NCBI GenBank assembly: GCA_002435585.1
Contig: DJDY01000195.1
Span: 8,436-14,508, forward strand
Direction of reading: 5' to 3'
Source: Lachnospira sp. UBA5912
Lineage (GTDB): Bacteria > Bacillota > Clostridia > Lachnospirales > Lachnospiraceae
DNA: 6,073 nucleotides
Shown: in pieces, positions 1 to 5,030 of the stretch
Layout of the letters: each line of letters begins with the position of its first letter
Numbering within the stretch: position 1 is the stretch's first letter
Translations under genes and position numbers: made by a program
Notes under the pieces: model-generated
The model's database searches: none
Seen by the model: only the letters and a program-made list of their open reading frames with translations
What the model was told of the DNA's origin: nothing

Positions 1-93
1 GATGCTCATTTTTTGTATTTCTGGAATATTTTATTATGATGTTATGGTTAAAATGCTGTTTTTGTCATGCATTTTTATCATTTAATTAAACCG

Positions 94-106
94 GTAAACA
101 GTTTAC
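94..106. repeat. 13-bp palindrome GTAAAC-A-GTTTAC
   Basis: Perfect 6-bp arms around one central base, about 35 bases upstream of the -35 box of the first candidate promoter. It could be an operator half-site pair or chance in AT-rich DNA. There is no T-tract next to it, so it is not a terminator. Confidence 0.3.
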
Positions 107-140
107 TAATATATTTAATGGATATAATTTATTTTAATAA

Positions 141-169
141 TTGACTTGGTTGGAAAAATATGATATATA
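141..169 (+). promoter_or_regulatory. Candidate sigma-A promoter P1 for rpn-like gene
   Basis: TTGACT (141-146), a 17-base spacer, then TATATA (164-169). A TG at 161-162 makes it an extended -10. Transcription from here would give a leader of roughly 135 bases before the TTG start at 314. Confidence 0.5.
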
Positions 170-219
170 TATTATATACAAATAACTGTAATACAATACA
201 AAATAATAATGACAGACTA

Positions 220-249
220 TTGCAAACGGATTTTAGGATAGTATATAAT
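220..249 (+). promoter_or_regulatory. Candidate sigma-A promoter P2 for rpn-like gene
   Basis: TTGCAA (220-225), an 18-base spacer, and a perfect TATAAT (244-249). The leader would be about 58 bases. P2 is closer to the gene than P1, and both may be used. Confidence 0.5.
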
Positions 250-313
250 TTAATATATCAATCCCAATCCCTATAGATAGTGTTTGACCGTTAGATAAAG
301 AAAGGAAAGAGAT

Positions 314-1327
314 TTGGGAGATTTAAAACAATATTCAAATAAGACAAAGGAGATAGCTGCTAATCTTAGAATTATTGATGATGCACTATTTCGTTTGGTT
401 GGTGAGAAGCCAGGGGTATGTGAAGAGATATTAAGAACTCTTTTAGATATGCCAGAGTTATGTGTTGTAAAAGTATCTGTACAAAGTGTGGTTCAGAGTT
501 TTCAAAGAGAAATAACATTGGATGCTTTATGTGTGACTAAGTCGGGGACATATTGTAATATAGAAGTACAAAAAAGTGATTCTAATGCAGATGTAAGACG
601 AACAAGATTTCATGCGGCGGCACTAACATCAAAGTATACGCCAAAGGGCGCTGCATTTGATAATATTCCAGATGTTACGATAGTATATATATCTGAATAC
701 GATGTGCTAAGAAATAATCAGACAGTTACCCATGTGACAAGGTGTATGAAAACTCAAGATGGATATCTGCCAGTTGAAGATGGCGAGGATATAATATTTG
801 CTAACACATATATTAAAGATGGTACTGATAAATCAGAGTTGTTACAGCTGATGCTTAATAAAGAAGCATTTTATAATGAGAAGTTTCCAAGAATTAGTGA
901 AGCGATAAACTATTTTAAGGGAACAGAAGGAGGTCAGAGTGAAATGTGTAAGATAGTAGAAGATTATGCAAAGGAATATGCAAAGGATTCAATAGAGGAA
1001 GCAATAGCTGCAAAAAAAGAAGCAGAGGAAGCTAAGAAAAATGCTCAGATAGAAAAGCGTAAGGCTGATGAAGAGAAGCGTAAGGCTGAAGAAGAGAAAC
1101 GTAAGGCTGAAGAAGAGAAACGTAAGGCTGAAGAAGAGAAACGTAAGGCTGATGAAGAGAAACGTAAGGCTGAAGAAGAGAAGCGTAAGGCTGATGAAGC
1201 AAGTAAAAGAAATATGATATTGATAGTAAATGTTTTATCTGGCAGAAGTTACGAAGAAGCAGCAGAGTTATTAGGAATATCGGTAGATGAAGTTAAACAG
1301 GCCGAACAAATGTTAAAAAATACTTGA
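314..1327 (+). CDS. Rpn-family PD-(D/E)XK nuclease / putative transposase
   Basis: A 337-residue protein of the Rpn (recombination-promoting nuclease, PDDEXK transposase-like) family, which cleaves DNA and in E. coli is toxic and anti-phage. The nuclease fold spans about residues 18-190. Asp70 and Glu84-x-Gln86-Lys87 (D...IEVQK) fit its variant active site, and an arginine-rich RRTRFHAAAL segment follows (about 95-104). Residues 225-300 are a highly charged helix with seven EKRKA(D/E)E heptads (247-295). The tail (about 301-337) resembles the short helix-turn-helix-like end common in Firmicute members. The start is TTG: it is the only standard start between the in-frame TAA at 296 and Met46, and AAAGGA lies 7 bases upstream. 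A second strong start occurs inside the gene at 944. No partner gene or terminal inverted repeats mark it as a transposon. Confidence 0.85.
   Translation: MGDLKQYSNKTKEIAANLRIIDDALFRLVGEKPGVCEEILRTLLDMPELCVVKVSVQSVVQSFQREITLDALCVTKSGTYCNIEVQKSDSNADVRRTRFHAAALTSKYTPKGAAFDNIPDVTIVYISEYDVLRNNQTVTHVTRCMKTQDGYLPVEDGEDIIFANTYIKDGTDKSELLQLMLNKEAFYNEKFPRISEAINYFKGTEGGQSEMCKIVEDYAKEYAKDSIEEAIAAKKEAEEAKKNAQIEKRKADEEKRKAEEEKRKAEEEKRKAEEEKRKADEEKRKAEEEKRKADEASKRNMILIVNVLSGRSYEEAAELLGISVDEVKQAEQMLKNT
925..934 (+). promoter_or_regulatory. Strong internal Shine-Dalgarno inside the rpn-like gene
   Basis: AGAAGGAGGT is a near-complete match to the anti-Shine-Dalgarno of 16S rRNA. It ends 9 bases before an in-frame ATG at 944. 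It is much stronger than the site serving the gene's own TTG start, and it lies just after the predicted nuclease domain. Confidence 0.65.
944..1327 (+). CDS. Possible intragenic RpnS-like C-terminal protein
   Basis: Internal initiation at Met211 of the nuclease gene would give a separate 127-residue protein. It would carry the linker, the charged heptad helix and the C-terminal helix-turn-helix-like tail, but no nuclease residues. Seen directly: the ATG is in frame and follows a nearly ideal ribosome binding site, whereas the full-length protein uses TTG. Known for the family: E. coli rpn genes make a short C-terminal product from an internal start, which binds and blocks the toxic full-length nuclease and dimerises through a helix with variable repeats. 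Inferred: the same toxin-antitoxin arrangement here. The E. coli product is shorter, and the AGAAGGAGGT could partly reflect codons for Glu-Gly-Gly. Confidence 0.5.
   Translation: MCKIVEDYAKEYAKDSIEEAIAAKKEAEEAKKNAQIEKRKADEEKRKAEEEKRKAEEEKRKAEEEKRKADEEKRKAEEEKRKADEASKRNMILIVNVLSGRSYEEAAELLGISVDEVKQAEQMLKNT
1052..1198 (+). repeat. Seven tandem 21-bp repeats coding for heptads
   Basis: Seven back-to-back units of 21 bases with consensus GAGAAACGTAAGGCTGAAGA plus A. Each unit encodes EKRKA(D/E)E. Units 3, 4 and 6 are identical, and the rest differ only at an AAA/AAG or GAA/GAT codon or at the first GAG/GAA. Near-identity at silent positions points to recent unit duplication. The product should be a single charged alpha helix or coiled coil. 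The copy number is likely to vary between strains by slippage without breaking the frame. Confidence 0.95.
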
Positions 1328-1353
1328 CTATAAATCTTTTTATATGATAGAAT
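1324..1353 (+). promoter_or_regulatory. Candidate promoter overlapping the rpn stop codon
   Basis: TTGACT (1324-1329) overlaps the TGA stop. An 18-base spacer leads to TAGAAT (1348-1353). It would drive the DUF2798 gene with a leader of about 155 bases. A second -10-like TATAAT at 1486-1491 lies just before the ribosome binding site, with only a poor -35. The spacer 1328-1515 otherwise shows no gene. Confidence 0.35.
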
Positions 1354-1515
1354 ATGCAGGCTTTGAATGGTTTTATTGGAAACGATACATCTTCCTGGAT
1401 GATAACGAACAACACATAAAGTGATTTATGAATGCTGTGTATATGATATTTTAGATGTTAATATACAGTATTCTGTCTTAGTAAATATAATGTTATCATT
1501 AAAAGGAGAATTTTT

Positions 1516-1995
1516 ATGCCAAAAAACAAGTTTCAGGACGTAGTATTTACAATTATTATGGCAACTATTATGGTTTATGGAATGGTTGTCTACAATGTAG
1601 CTCTTAACACAGGAACAGTAGATGGAACAACTTTTATCGCAGCAGCGCATGAGTTACCAATAATGGTTCCTGTAGCTTTCATACTTGAATTTTTTATAGT
1701 AGGAAAGATAGCAAAGATGCTTGCATTTACAGTTATGAAGCCAACAGACAGACCGCAGTTTATTACATATGCAATATCTATATGTATATGTTGTATTATG
1801 TGCCCAATTATGAGTCTGGTTGCAACAATCCTTTTTAAAGAACCATCTTTTGGTATGTGGATTAAGACATGGGCTATGAACTTCCCTATGGCAATACTTT
1901 ATCAAATGTTCTATTGTGGACCATTTGTAAGACTTATATTTAGAGCTATATTTGTAAGAAAAAACAGTAAGCAGGAAGAAACAGAGATGGCTTAG
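1516..1995 (+). CDS. DUF2798 family small membrane protein
   Basis: A 159-residue integral membrane protein with about four membrane segments (around residues 9-30, 46-70, 82-106 and 115-145), arranged as two similar two-helix halves, as in DUF2798 proteins. The function of the family is unknown. The first half begins with the typical KFQDVVFTIIMATIMVYGM-type helix, and the second with FITYAISICICCIMCPIMS. The C-terminus is short, charged and probably cytoplasmic (KNSKQEETE). The ATG is well placed behind AAAAGGAG (1500-1507). It stands alone: the gene before it ends 188 bases upstream, and the next gene faces it from the other strand. No catalytic motif is visible. Confidence 0.8.
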   Translation: MPKNKFQDVVFTIIMATIMVYGMVVYNVALNTGTVDGTTFIAAAHELPIMVPVAFILEFFIVGKIAKMLAFTVMKPTDRPQFITYAISICICCIMCPIMSLVATILFKEPSFGMWIKTWAMNFPMAILYQMFYCGPFVRLIFRAIFVRKNSKQEETEMA

Positions 1996-2041
1996 AAGTT
2001 AATACGATTTAATAGTGAAACAAAATTGCTCTGCAAAAAGC

Positions 2042-2170
2042 TAAACAATAAGTTATAATCCCCTATAATATAATCAGAGCCAGGCTAAGTAAGCTGCATT
2101 AAATTTAATGCGTATGAACGCCTGCCAGATATGGTTTTGATTATGTTATAGGGGATATTTTAGTTGTTTA
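2042..2170 (+). ncRNA. Long near-perfect stem-loop, possible structured RNA or MITE
   Basis: Bases 2058-2082 pair with 2132-2156 over 25 consecutive positions. All are Watson-Crick except three U-G or G-U pairs, which hold only if the plus strand is the RNA. Within lies a CAGGC/GCCTG helix (2081-2085 with 2120-2124), partly competing with the inner end of the long stem. A perfect palindrome, GCATTAAATTTAATGC (2096-2111), forms the tip. Outside the long stem, TAAACAA (2042-2048) matches TTGTTTA (2164-2170). No strong U-tract follows on either strand, so it is not a textbook terminator, although it sits between two converging genes. It matches no riboswitch I recognise. A miniature inverted-repeat element is the main alternative, but no clear target duplication is visible. 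Confidence 0.5.
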
Positions 2171-2222
2171 TAATAATATGATATGAGTGTTAAAAGTAAA
2201 TTTTGATACATCTAAAACTCTC

Positions 2223-2250
2223 ATAAAATGCCGTATTCACAACATTTTAT
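2223..2250. repeat. Inverted repeat between converging genes, weak terminator candidate
   Basis: ATAAAATG (2223-2230) and CATTTTAT (2243-2250) form a perfect 8-bp stem with a 12-base loop. It lies downstream of the permease gene on the minus strand, with GAGAGTTTTAG after it in that direction. On the plus strand TCCGTTTTT follows. The stem is AT-rich, so termination would be inefficient. The rest of 1996-2295, apart from the large stem-loop, shows no gene. Confidence 0.3.
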
Positions 2251-2295
2251 TCCGTTTTTGATGTTTAGCGTGTCCAAAGCAAAAAAGTCTGACAA

Positions 2296-3072
2296 TTATC
2301 CCATATATGAGAAAAGCATAACTACTATGCCAAGTATGACAAGGATAACACCGGTTGCGCGGTTAAGTGTCTTAGGTGCAGCCTTGTTTGCGAATACGGC
2401 GGCTATTCTAGCCCATATAAGTGTAAATACGATACATAATATCCATACAGTTATATCAGGAATTCCGCCAATAGCAAAGTGCGATACAGCCCCTGTAAGT
2501 GCTGTGAATGTCATAATGAATACACTTGTTCCAACAGCGGTTTTAAGTTCATATCCAAGTACAGAGGTAAGTATAAGTAACATCATCATACCGCCGCCGG
2601 CACCGATGAATCCGCATATAAAACCGATTAATACGCCACATATAACAGACTGAATGGCACGTTTCTTAGCAGATACACCCTCCATAGCCTCCTTTGTGGT
2701 CATAACAGGTCTTACGATAAACTTAATTCCAAGCAGGAAAGTCATAAATACAGAAAAATTACCCATTGTTGTTGATGGAACAAGGCTTGATATGTAGCTT
2801 CCAACAACGGTGAATATAAGAACACTCACCATCATAATAAGACCATTTTTAATATCGAGATTCTTATTTTTTCCATATGTATATGCAGATATGGCACTGG
2901 CGAGCACATCAGATGAAAGTGCGATACCGACAGCCATATAAGGTTCCATACCTAAAAATGTGATAAGCATAGGGCTGATTACGGCAGCAGCGCTCATACC
3001 GGCGAATCCAGTACCAAGACCAGCTCCCATGCCGGCAAAAAATGTTACAATAATAATTAATAGTAGTGACAT
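2296..3072 (-). CDS. TSUP family (TauE/SafE) membrane transporter
   Basis: A 258-residue permease of the TSUP / sulfite exporter TauE/SafE family. Known members move sulfite, sulfoacetate, sulfonates, thiosulfate or similar small anions, and the substrate here cannot be told. About eight hydrophobic segments are arranged as two homologous halves. Each half opens with the family's glycine-rich motif: GLGTGFAGMSAAAVISPML near residues 18-36 and GFIGAGGGMMMLLIL near 154-168. Each is followed by an (A/T)AVGxxxxS-like segment (AVGIALSSD about 47-55, AVGTSVF about 179-185). The length is normal. The ATG follows AGAGGA at 7-base spacing. It lies 85 bases downstream of the marR-type gene on the same strand, so it is probably co-transcribed with and controlled by that regulator. 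Confidence 0.88.
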   Translation of the reverse strand: MSLLLIIIVTFFAGMGAGLGTGFAGMSAAAVISPMLITFLGMEPYMAVGIALSSDVLASAISAYTYGKNKNLDIKNGLIMMVSVLIFTVVGSYISSLVPSTTMGNFSVFMTFLLGIKFIVRPVMTTKEAMEGVSAKKRAIQSVICGVLIGFICGFIGAGGGMMMLLILTSVLGYELKTAVGTSVFIMTFTALTGAVSHFAIGGIPDITVWILCIVFTLIWARIAAVFANKAAPKTLNRATGVILVILGIVVMLFSYMG

Positions 3073-3114
3073 AAAATATCCTCTTTTCTGTGCATGATTT
3101 TTATAAAATATCTG

Positions 3115-3135
3115 GTGTCAGATGCGTAAAGACAC
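3115..3135 (-). repeat. Small inverted repeat between marR-type gene and permease
   Basis: GTGTC (3115-3119) and GACAC (3131-3135) have an 11-base loop and extend by one G-T pair. It sits in the 85-base gap of the presumed operon. With no U-tract it is not a convincing terminator. It may be a processing or regulatory hairpin, or chance. Confidence 0.2.
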
Positions 3136-3157
3136 TAAATATGTGTTATTCATCCGC

Positions 3158-3589
3158 CTAATGGCTTTCAAGTATTTTATCCAGATTATATTCTATCTGT
3201 TTCATTCCATTAATAAAGACCTCTTTTGTATTGTTATCCATATCGTCAAAAAGATGTTCAAGAAAACCCTTTTGCAGAGTCTGCCCCTCTTTTATTATTT
3301 TTTCTGAAGCAGGTGTGCATATAAGCTGGGTTTTTCTACGGTCACCATCTGTTTGTTTCCGTATAAGATATCCGTCGTTAACAAGTCTGTCTACATTTAC
3401 AGAAACAAGATTGGCCTTGATTTTTCTTACCTCAACAATATCTCTTGCAGTTGTGTATTCGGGATTATTTGCAAGAAACATAAGAATATCAAAAGCAGTC
3501 TGTGGAAGATTAAGTTTGTGTAAAAGAGGCTTGCATACAGAGTTATATGCAAGATTGATTTTCTGTGCAAATTCAATTCCAGAGTTCAT
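3158..3589 (-). CDS. MarR family winged-helix transcription regulator
   Basis: A 143-residue dimeric DNA-binding regulator of the MarR type, which usually represses its own operon and is released by small ligands or oxidation. The winged helix lies at about residues 28-95: LPQTAFDILMFLANNP (helix 2-3 region), the recognition helix around KIKANLVSVNVDRLVNDGYL, then the wing with the family signature DGDRRKTQLICT (81-92). The helices at both ends form the dimer interface. Start choice: an ATG at 3601 touches AAGGAGG with no spacing, so ribosomes can hardly use it. The ATG at 3589 lies 12 bases beyond the site and is preferred (the longer form would add MKFI). The upstream palindrome at 3635-3656 is its likely operator, and the permease behind it its likely target. 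Confidence 0.87.
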   Translation of the reverse strand: MNSGIEFAQKINLAYNSVCKPLLHKLNLPQTAFDILMFLANNPEYTTARDIVEVRKIKANLVSVNVDRLVNDGYLIRKQTDGDRRKTQLICTPASEKIIKEGQTLQKGFLEHLFDDMDNNTKEVFINGMKQIEYNLDKILESH

Positions 3590-3634
3590 AATGAATTTCA
3601 TCCTCCTTATATTTATATCAAAGCTACAAAAATG

Positions 3635-3656
3635 AATAGTTCAAATTTGAAATATT
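3635..3656. promoter_or_regulatory. MarR-type operator palindrome
   Basis: AATA-g-TTCAAATTTGAA-a-TATT is a 22-bp palindrome with a perfect 12-bp core (3640-3651) and one mismatched pair. Size and AT-rich two-fold symmetry fit MarR-family operators. It overlaps the -10 box and start point of the leftward promoter, so a bound dimer would block RNA polymerase. That it binds this MarR protein is inference. Confidence 0.65.
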
Positions 3657-3682
3657 ATAACATGGGTATATTGATTAGTAAA
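3654..3682 (-). promoter_or_regulatory. Promoter of the marR-permease operon
   Basis: Read leftward: TTTACT (-35, 3682-3677), a 17-base spacer, then TATAAT (-10, 3659-3654) preceded by TGT, giving an extended -10. Transcription would start in the operator palindrome, about 55-60 bases before the chosen start codon. Confidence 0.7.
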
Positions 3683-3700
3683 GGGTATAAGTGATATATT
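3671..3700 (+). promoter_or_regulatory. Divergent promoter of the methyltransferase gene
   Basis: TTGATT (-35, 3671-3676), an 18-base spacer, and TATATT (-10, 3695-3700) with TG at 3692-3693 as an extended -10. Its -35 box lies within the spacer of the leftward promoter, and the two -35 boxes are adjacent. The two polymerases should therefore exclude one another. Confidence 0.55.
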
Positions 3701-3761
3701 TATGATGTTATACGCAGAAAATGAGATTGATGTAAAAATATGCGTAGAAATTGAGGTTATT

Positions 3762-4553
3762 ATGAATATAACAGATAAGAATATTGATGATGGAAAAGCA
3801 TTTGACTGGGGAAGAACATCACAGGATTATGCAAAATTTCGTGATATATATCCTAAAGAGTTCTATAAAACTTTACTTGACAGGAATATTGGAGTAAGAG
3901 GGCAGAATATACTTGATATTGGAACAGGCACAGGTGTTATACCAAGAAATATGTACAGGTATGGTGCAAAGTGGACAGGTACAGATATTTCAAAGGAACA
4001 GATAGAACAGGCGGCAAGGCTGTCAGAACAGGCAGGAATGGATATAGATTATTATGTAACAGCAACAGAGGACATAAACTTTCCTGACCATACTTATGAT
4101 GTGATAACAGCCTGTCAGTGCTTCTGGTACTTTAAGCATGAGCAGGTTGTTGACAAGTTTGCGCGTATGTTAAAGCATGGCGGACGTATTGCAGTTTTAT
4201 ATATGGCGTGGCTTCCTTACGAAGATAAGATTGCAGGTGCTAGTGAAGAGCTTGTGTTAAAGTACAGTCCGAAGTGGAGTGGGGCAGGTGAGACTATCCA
4301 TCCTATAGATATACCTGAGTGTTATAACGATAAATTTGATATTATATATCATAAAGAATATCCTGTAAAAGTGCATTTTACCCGTGAAAGCTGGAATGGC
4401 CGCATGAAAGCATGCAGAGGTGTTGGAGCTTCGTTATCGGATGAGGAGATTAAAGAATGGGAGAGAGAACATAAGAATCTGCTGATTAACATAGCACCAG
4501 AAGAGTTTGATGTATTGCATTATGCAGCGATAGCAGAGCTTAAGCTAAGATAA
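3762..4553 (+). CDS. Class I SAM-dependent methyltransferase
   Basis: A 263-residue soluble methyltransferase with a Rossmann-like fold. Motif I is LDIGTGTGVIP (51-61), the glycine loop that holds S-adenosylmethionine. Asp75 in WTGTDIS is the usual acidic residue contacting the ribose. DVITACQCFWYF (113-124) is the motif IV strand, and MLKHGGRIAVLYM (136-148) the next strand. The N-terminus, with AFDWGRTSQDYAKFRDIYP (13-31), resembles the methyltransferase_11/25 proteins common in Clostridia. The substrate cannot be predicted. Start: Met at 3762 has GAGG five bases upstream. An ATG at 3702 in the same frame lacks a usable site and would overlap the promoter start point. The gene diverges from the marR-type gene and may share its control. 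It appears to be monocistronic. Confidence 0.85.
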   Translation: MNITDKNIDDGKAFDWGRTSQDYAKFRDIYPKEFYKTLLDRNIGVRGQNILDIGTGTGVIPRNMYRYGAKWTGTDISKEQIEQAARLSEQAGMDIDYYVTATEDINFPDHTYDVITACQCFWYFKHEQVVDKFARMLKHGGRIAVLYMAWLPYEDKIAGASEELVLKYSPKWSGAGETIHPIDIPECYNDKFDIIYHKEYPVKVHFTRESWNGRMKACRGVGASLSDEEIKEWEREHKNLLINIAPEEFDVLHYAAIAELKLR

Positions 4554-4559
4554 AAAAAT

Positions 4560-4657
4560 AGGTTGTTGTAATAAGAAAAGTTATACATATAGTTATAGTG
4601 TCGGAGTTTATCTGCTGATTCATATATAGTCTTGTAAATATCTTAGTGTAACAACCT
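4560..4657 (+). repeat. 98-base inverted-repeat element behind the methyltransferase gene
   Basis: AGGTTGTTGTAATAAG (4560-4575) pairs with CTTAGTGTAACAACCT (4642-4657) at 15 of 16 positions in plus-strand RNA, two of them G-U. The 66-base interior has no obvious second helix. The right arm overlaps the left arm of the small hairpin at 4653-4667, so the two folds exclude one another. It begins 7 bases after the methyltransferase stop codon and may be part of its 3' end. Confidence 0.4.
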
Positions 4658-4684
4658 GTAGCAGGTTAAATTTTAATTTTGTTT
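4653..4684 (+). terminator. Probable intrinsic terminator of the methyltransferase gene
   Basis: AACCTG-TAG-CAGGTT (4653-4667) is a perfect 6-bp hairpin with a 3-base loop. It is followed by AAA and the T-rich run TTTTAATTTTGTTT (4671-4684). The T-tract starts three bases late and is interrupted, so efficiency is uncertain. Confidence 0.45.
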
Positions 4685-4721
4685 ACAAAATCCTCCTTAG
4701 TAAATCAGGTTAGTTATTAAT

Positions 4722-4746
4722 AAATATAAATGTAAAATTTATATTT
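4722..4746. repeat. Perfect 10-bp AT-only inverted repeat
   Basis: AAATATAAAT (4722-4731) and ATTTATATTT (4737-4746) flank the 5-base loop GTAAA. It lies immediately before the P-type ATPase scrap and may mark the edge of a deletion or an inserted fragment. Confidence 0.5.
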
Positions 4747-4764
4747 GATATGTATGTATTGCTT

Positions 4765-4905
4765 GCATTTGTCGGTGATGGAATTAACGATGCACCAGTT
4801 CTTACAAGAGCTGATATCGGAATAGCTATGGGAGCTATGGGCTCTGATGCTGAAATCGAAGCTGCGGATGTTGTCCTTATGGATGATAATCCTATGCAGG
4901 TATAG
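4765..4905 (+). pseudogene. Fragment of a heavy-metal P-type ATPase
   Basis: Codons 4765-4902 read [11 protein letters not shown], then [16 protein letters not shown], then [14 protein letters not shown] and MQV, followed by TAG at 4903. This is the end of the cytoplasmic P/hinge domain of P1B-type metal pumps (CadA/ZntA/CopA group), including the GDGxNDxP signature that helps bind magnesium. Such pumps are over 600 residues. The phosphorylation loop DKTGT, the actuator domain and all membrane helices are absent. The frame is open only from 4714, and there is no ribosome binding site before the Met at 4750. The 46 codons keep a clean family sequence with no internal stop, which suggests a recent deletion or transfer. 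It cannot function as a pump. Whether it aligns best with zinc/cadmium or copper pumps cannot be judged by eye. Confidence 0.85.
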
Positions 4906-4918
4906 CAATATTGTTTCT

Positions 4919-4975
4919 TGCCGCCGCTTTAAGATTGCTGTCCATACGGATACTAATGTTACTTAATAAAGACAC
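4919..4975 (-). pseudogene. Likely N-terminal scrap of a RelB/DinJ antitoxin
   Basis: Read leftward from 4960, the minus strand encodes NISIRMDSNLKAAA (to 4919). This closely resembles the first beta strand and start of helix 1 in RelB/DinJ-family antitoxins of Clostridia (typically TNISIRMDxxLKxxA), where the strand pairs to form the ribbon DNA-binding domain. A GTG at 4975-4973 could be the old start, but no ribosome binding site precedes it. After Ala the frame runs into unrelated residues and a stop at 4894-4892, inside the ATPase scrap. The rest of the antitoxin and any RelE/YafQ toxin are missing. Only about 14 residues match, so this rests on one motif. Confidence 0.5.
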
Positions 4976-5030
4976 TATGAAATTAAATAGTAACTTATTA
5001 ATTTCCTAATATCTTCCATAACAAAAGTAA

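Larger units (their letters stand above)
1..313. other. AT-rich upstream spacer, no recognisable gene
   Basis: No protein family is recognisable in any frame. A 27-codon hydrophobic reading frame open at the left edge (about 2-85, +) could be the tail of an upstream membrane protein, but composition alone would produce this. The stretch holds two candidate promoters (141-169 and 220-249), a TTTAATTAAA palindrome (81-90) and a GTAAAC-A-GTTTAC palindrome (94-106). Confidence 0.5.

Noticed and set aside
1052..1198. CRISPR array or other repeat locus
   Set aside because: The units are contiguous with no spacers, 21 bases long and in frame, so they are coding repeats.
314..1327. Complete insertion sequence built around the transposase-like gene
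   Set aside because: No terminal inverted repeats or target duplications were found on either side, and Rpn proteins need not be part of an IS.
1344..1424. 26-codon reading frame (MIEYAGFEWFYWKRYIFLDD...)
   Set aside because: It has no ribosome binding site, overlaps the candidate -10 box and resembles no family I recognise. It may be a relic but cannot be supported.
2058..2156. Known riboswitch (cobalamin, purine, SAM or cyclic-di-GMP type)
   Set aside because: GCCAGG and GCCTGCC recall the cobalamin box and the ATATGG recalls purine aptamers, but the conserved cores of these classes are absent and no gene follows in the same direction.
2228..2653. 141-codon plus-strand reading frame
   Set aside because: It lies opposite the well-supported permease gene, has low-complexity content typical of an antisense shadow, and lacks a ribosome binding site.
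3231..3635. 134-codon plus-strand reading frame
   Set aside because: It is antisense to the marR-type gene, which has a clear family signature and its own promoter and operator.
3702..3761. Longer N-terminus for the methyltransferase (20 more residues from ATG 3702)
   Set aside because: No usable Shine-Dalgarno, it overlaps the expected transcription start, and the family sequence begins at MNITDKNIDDGKAFDWG.
4717..4908. 63-codon minus-strand reading frame
   Set aside because: It is antisense to the P-type ATPase scrap, whose plus-strand codons give an unmistakable family motif.
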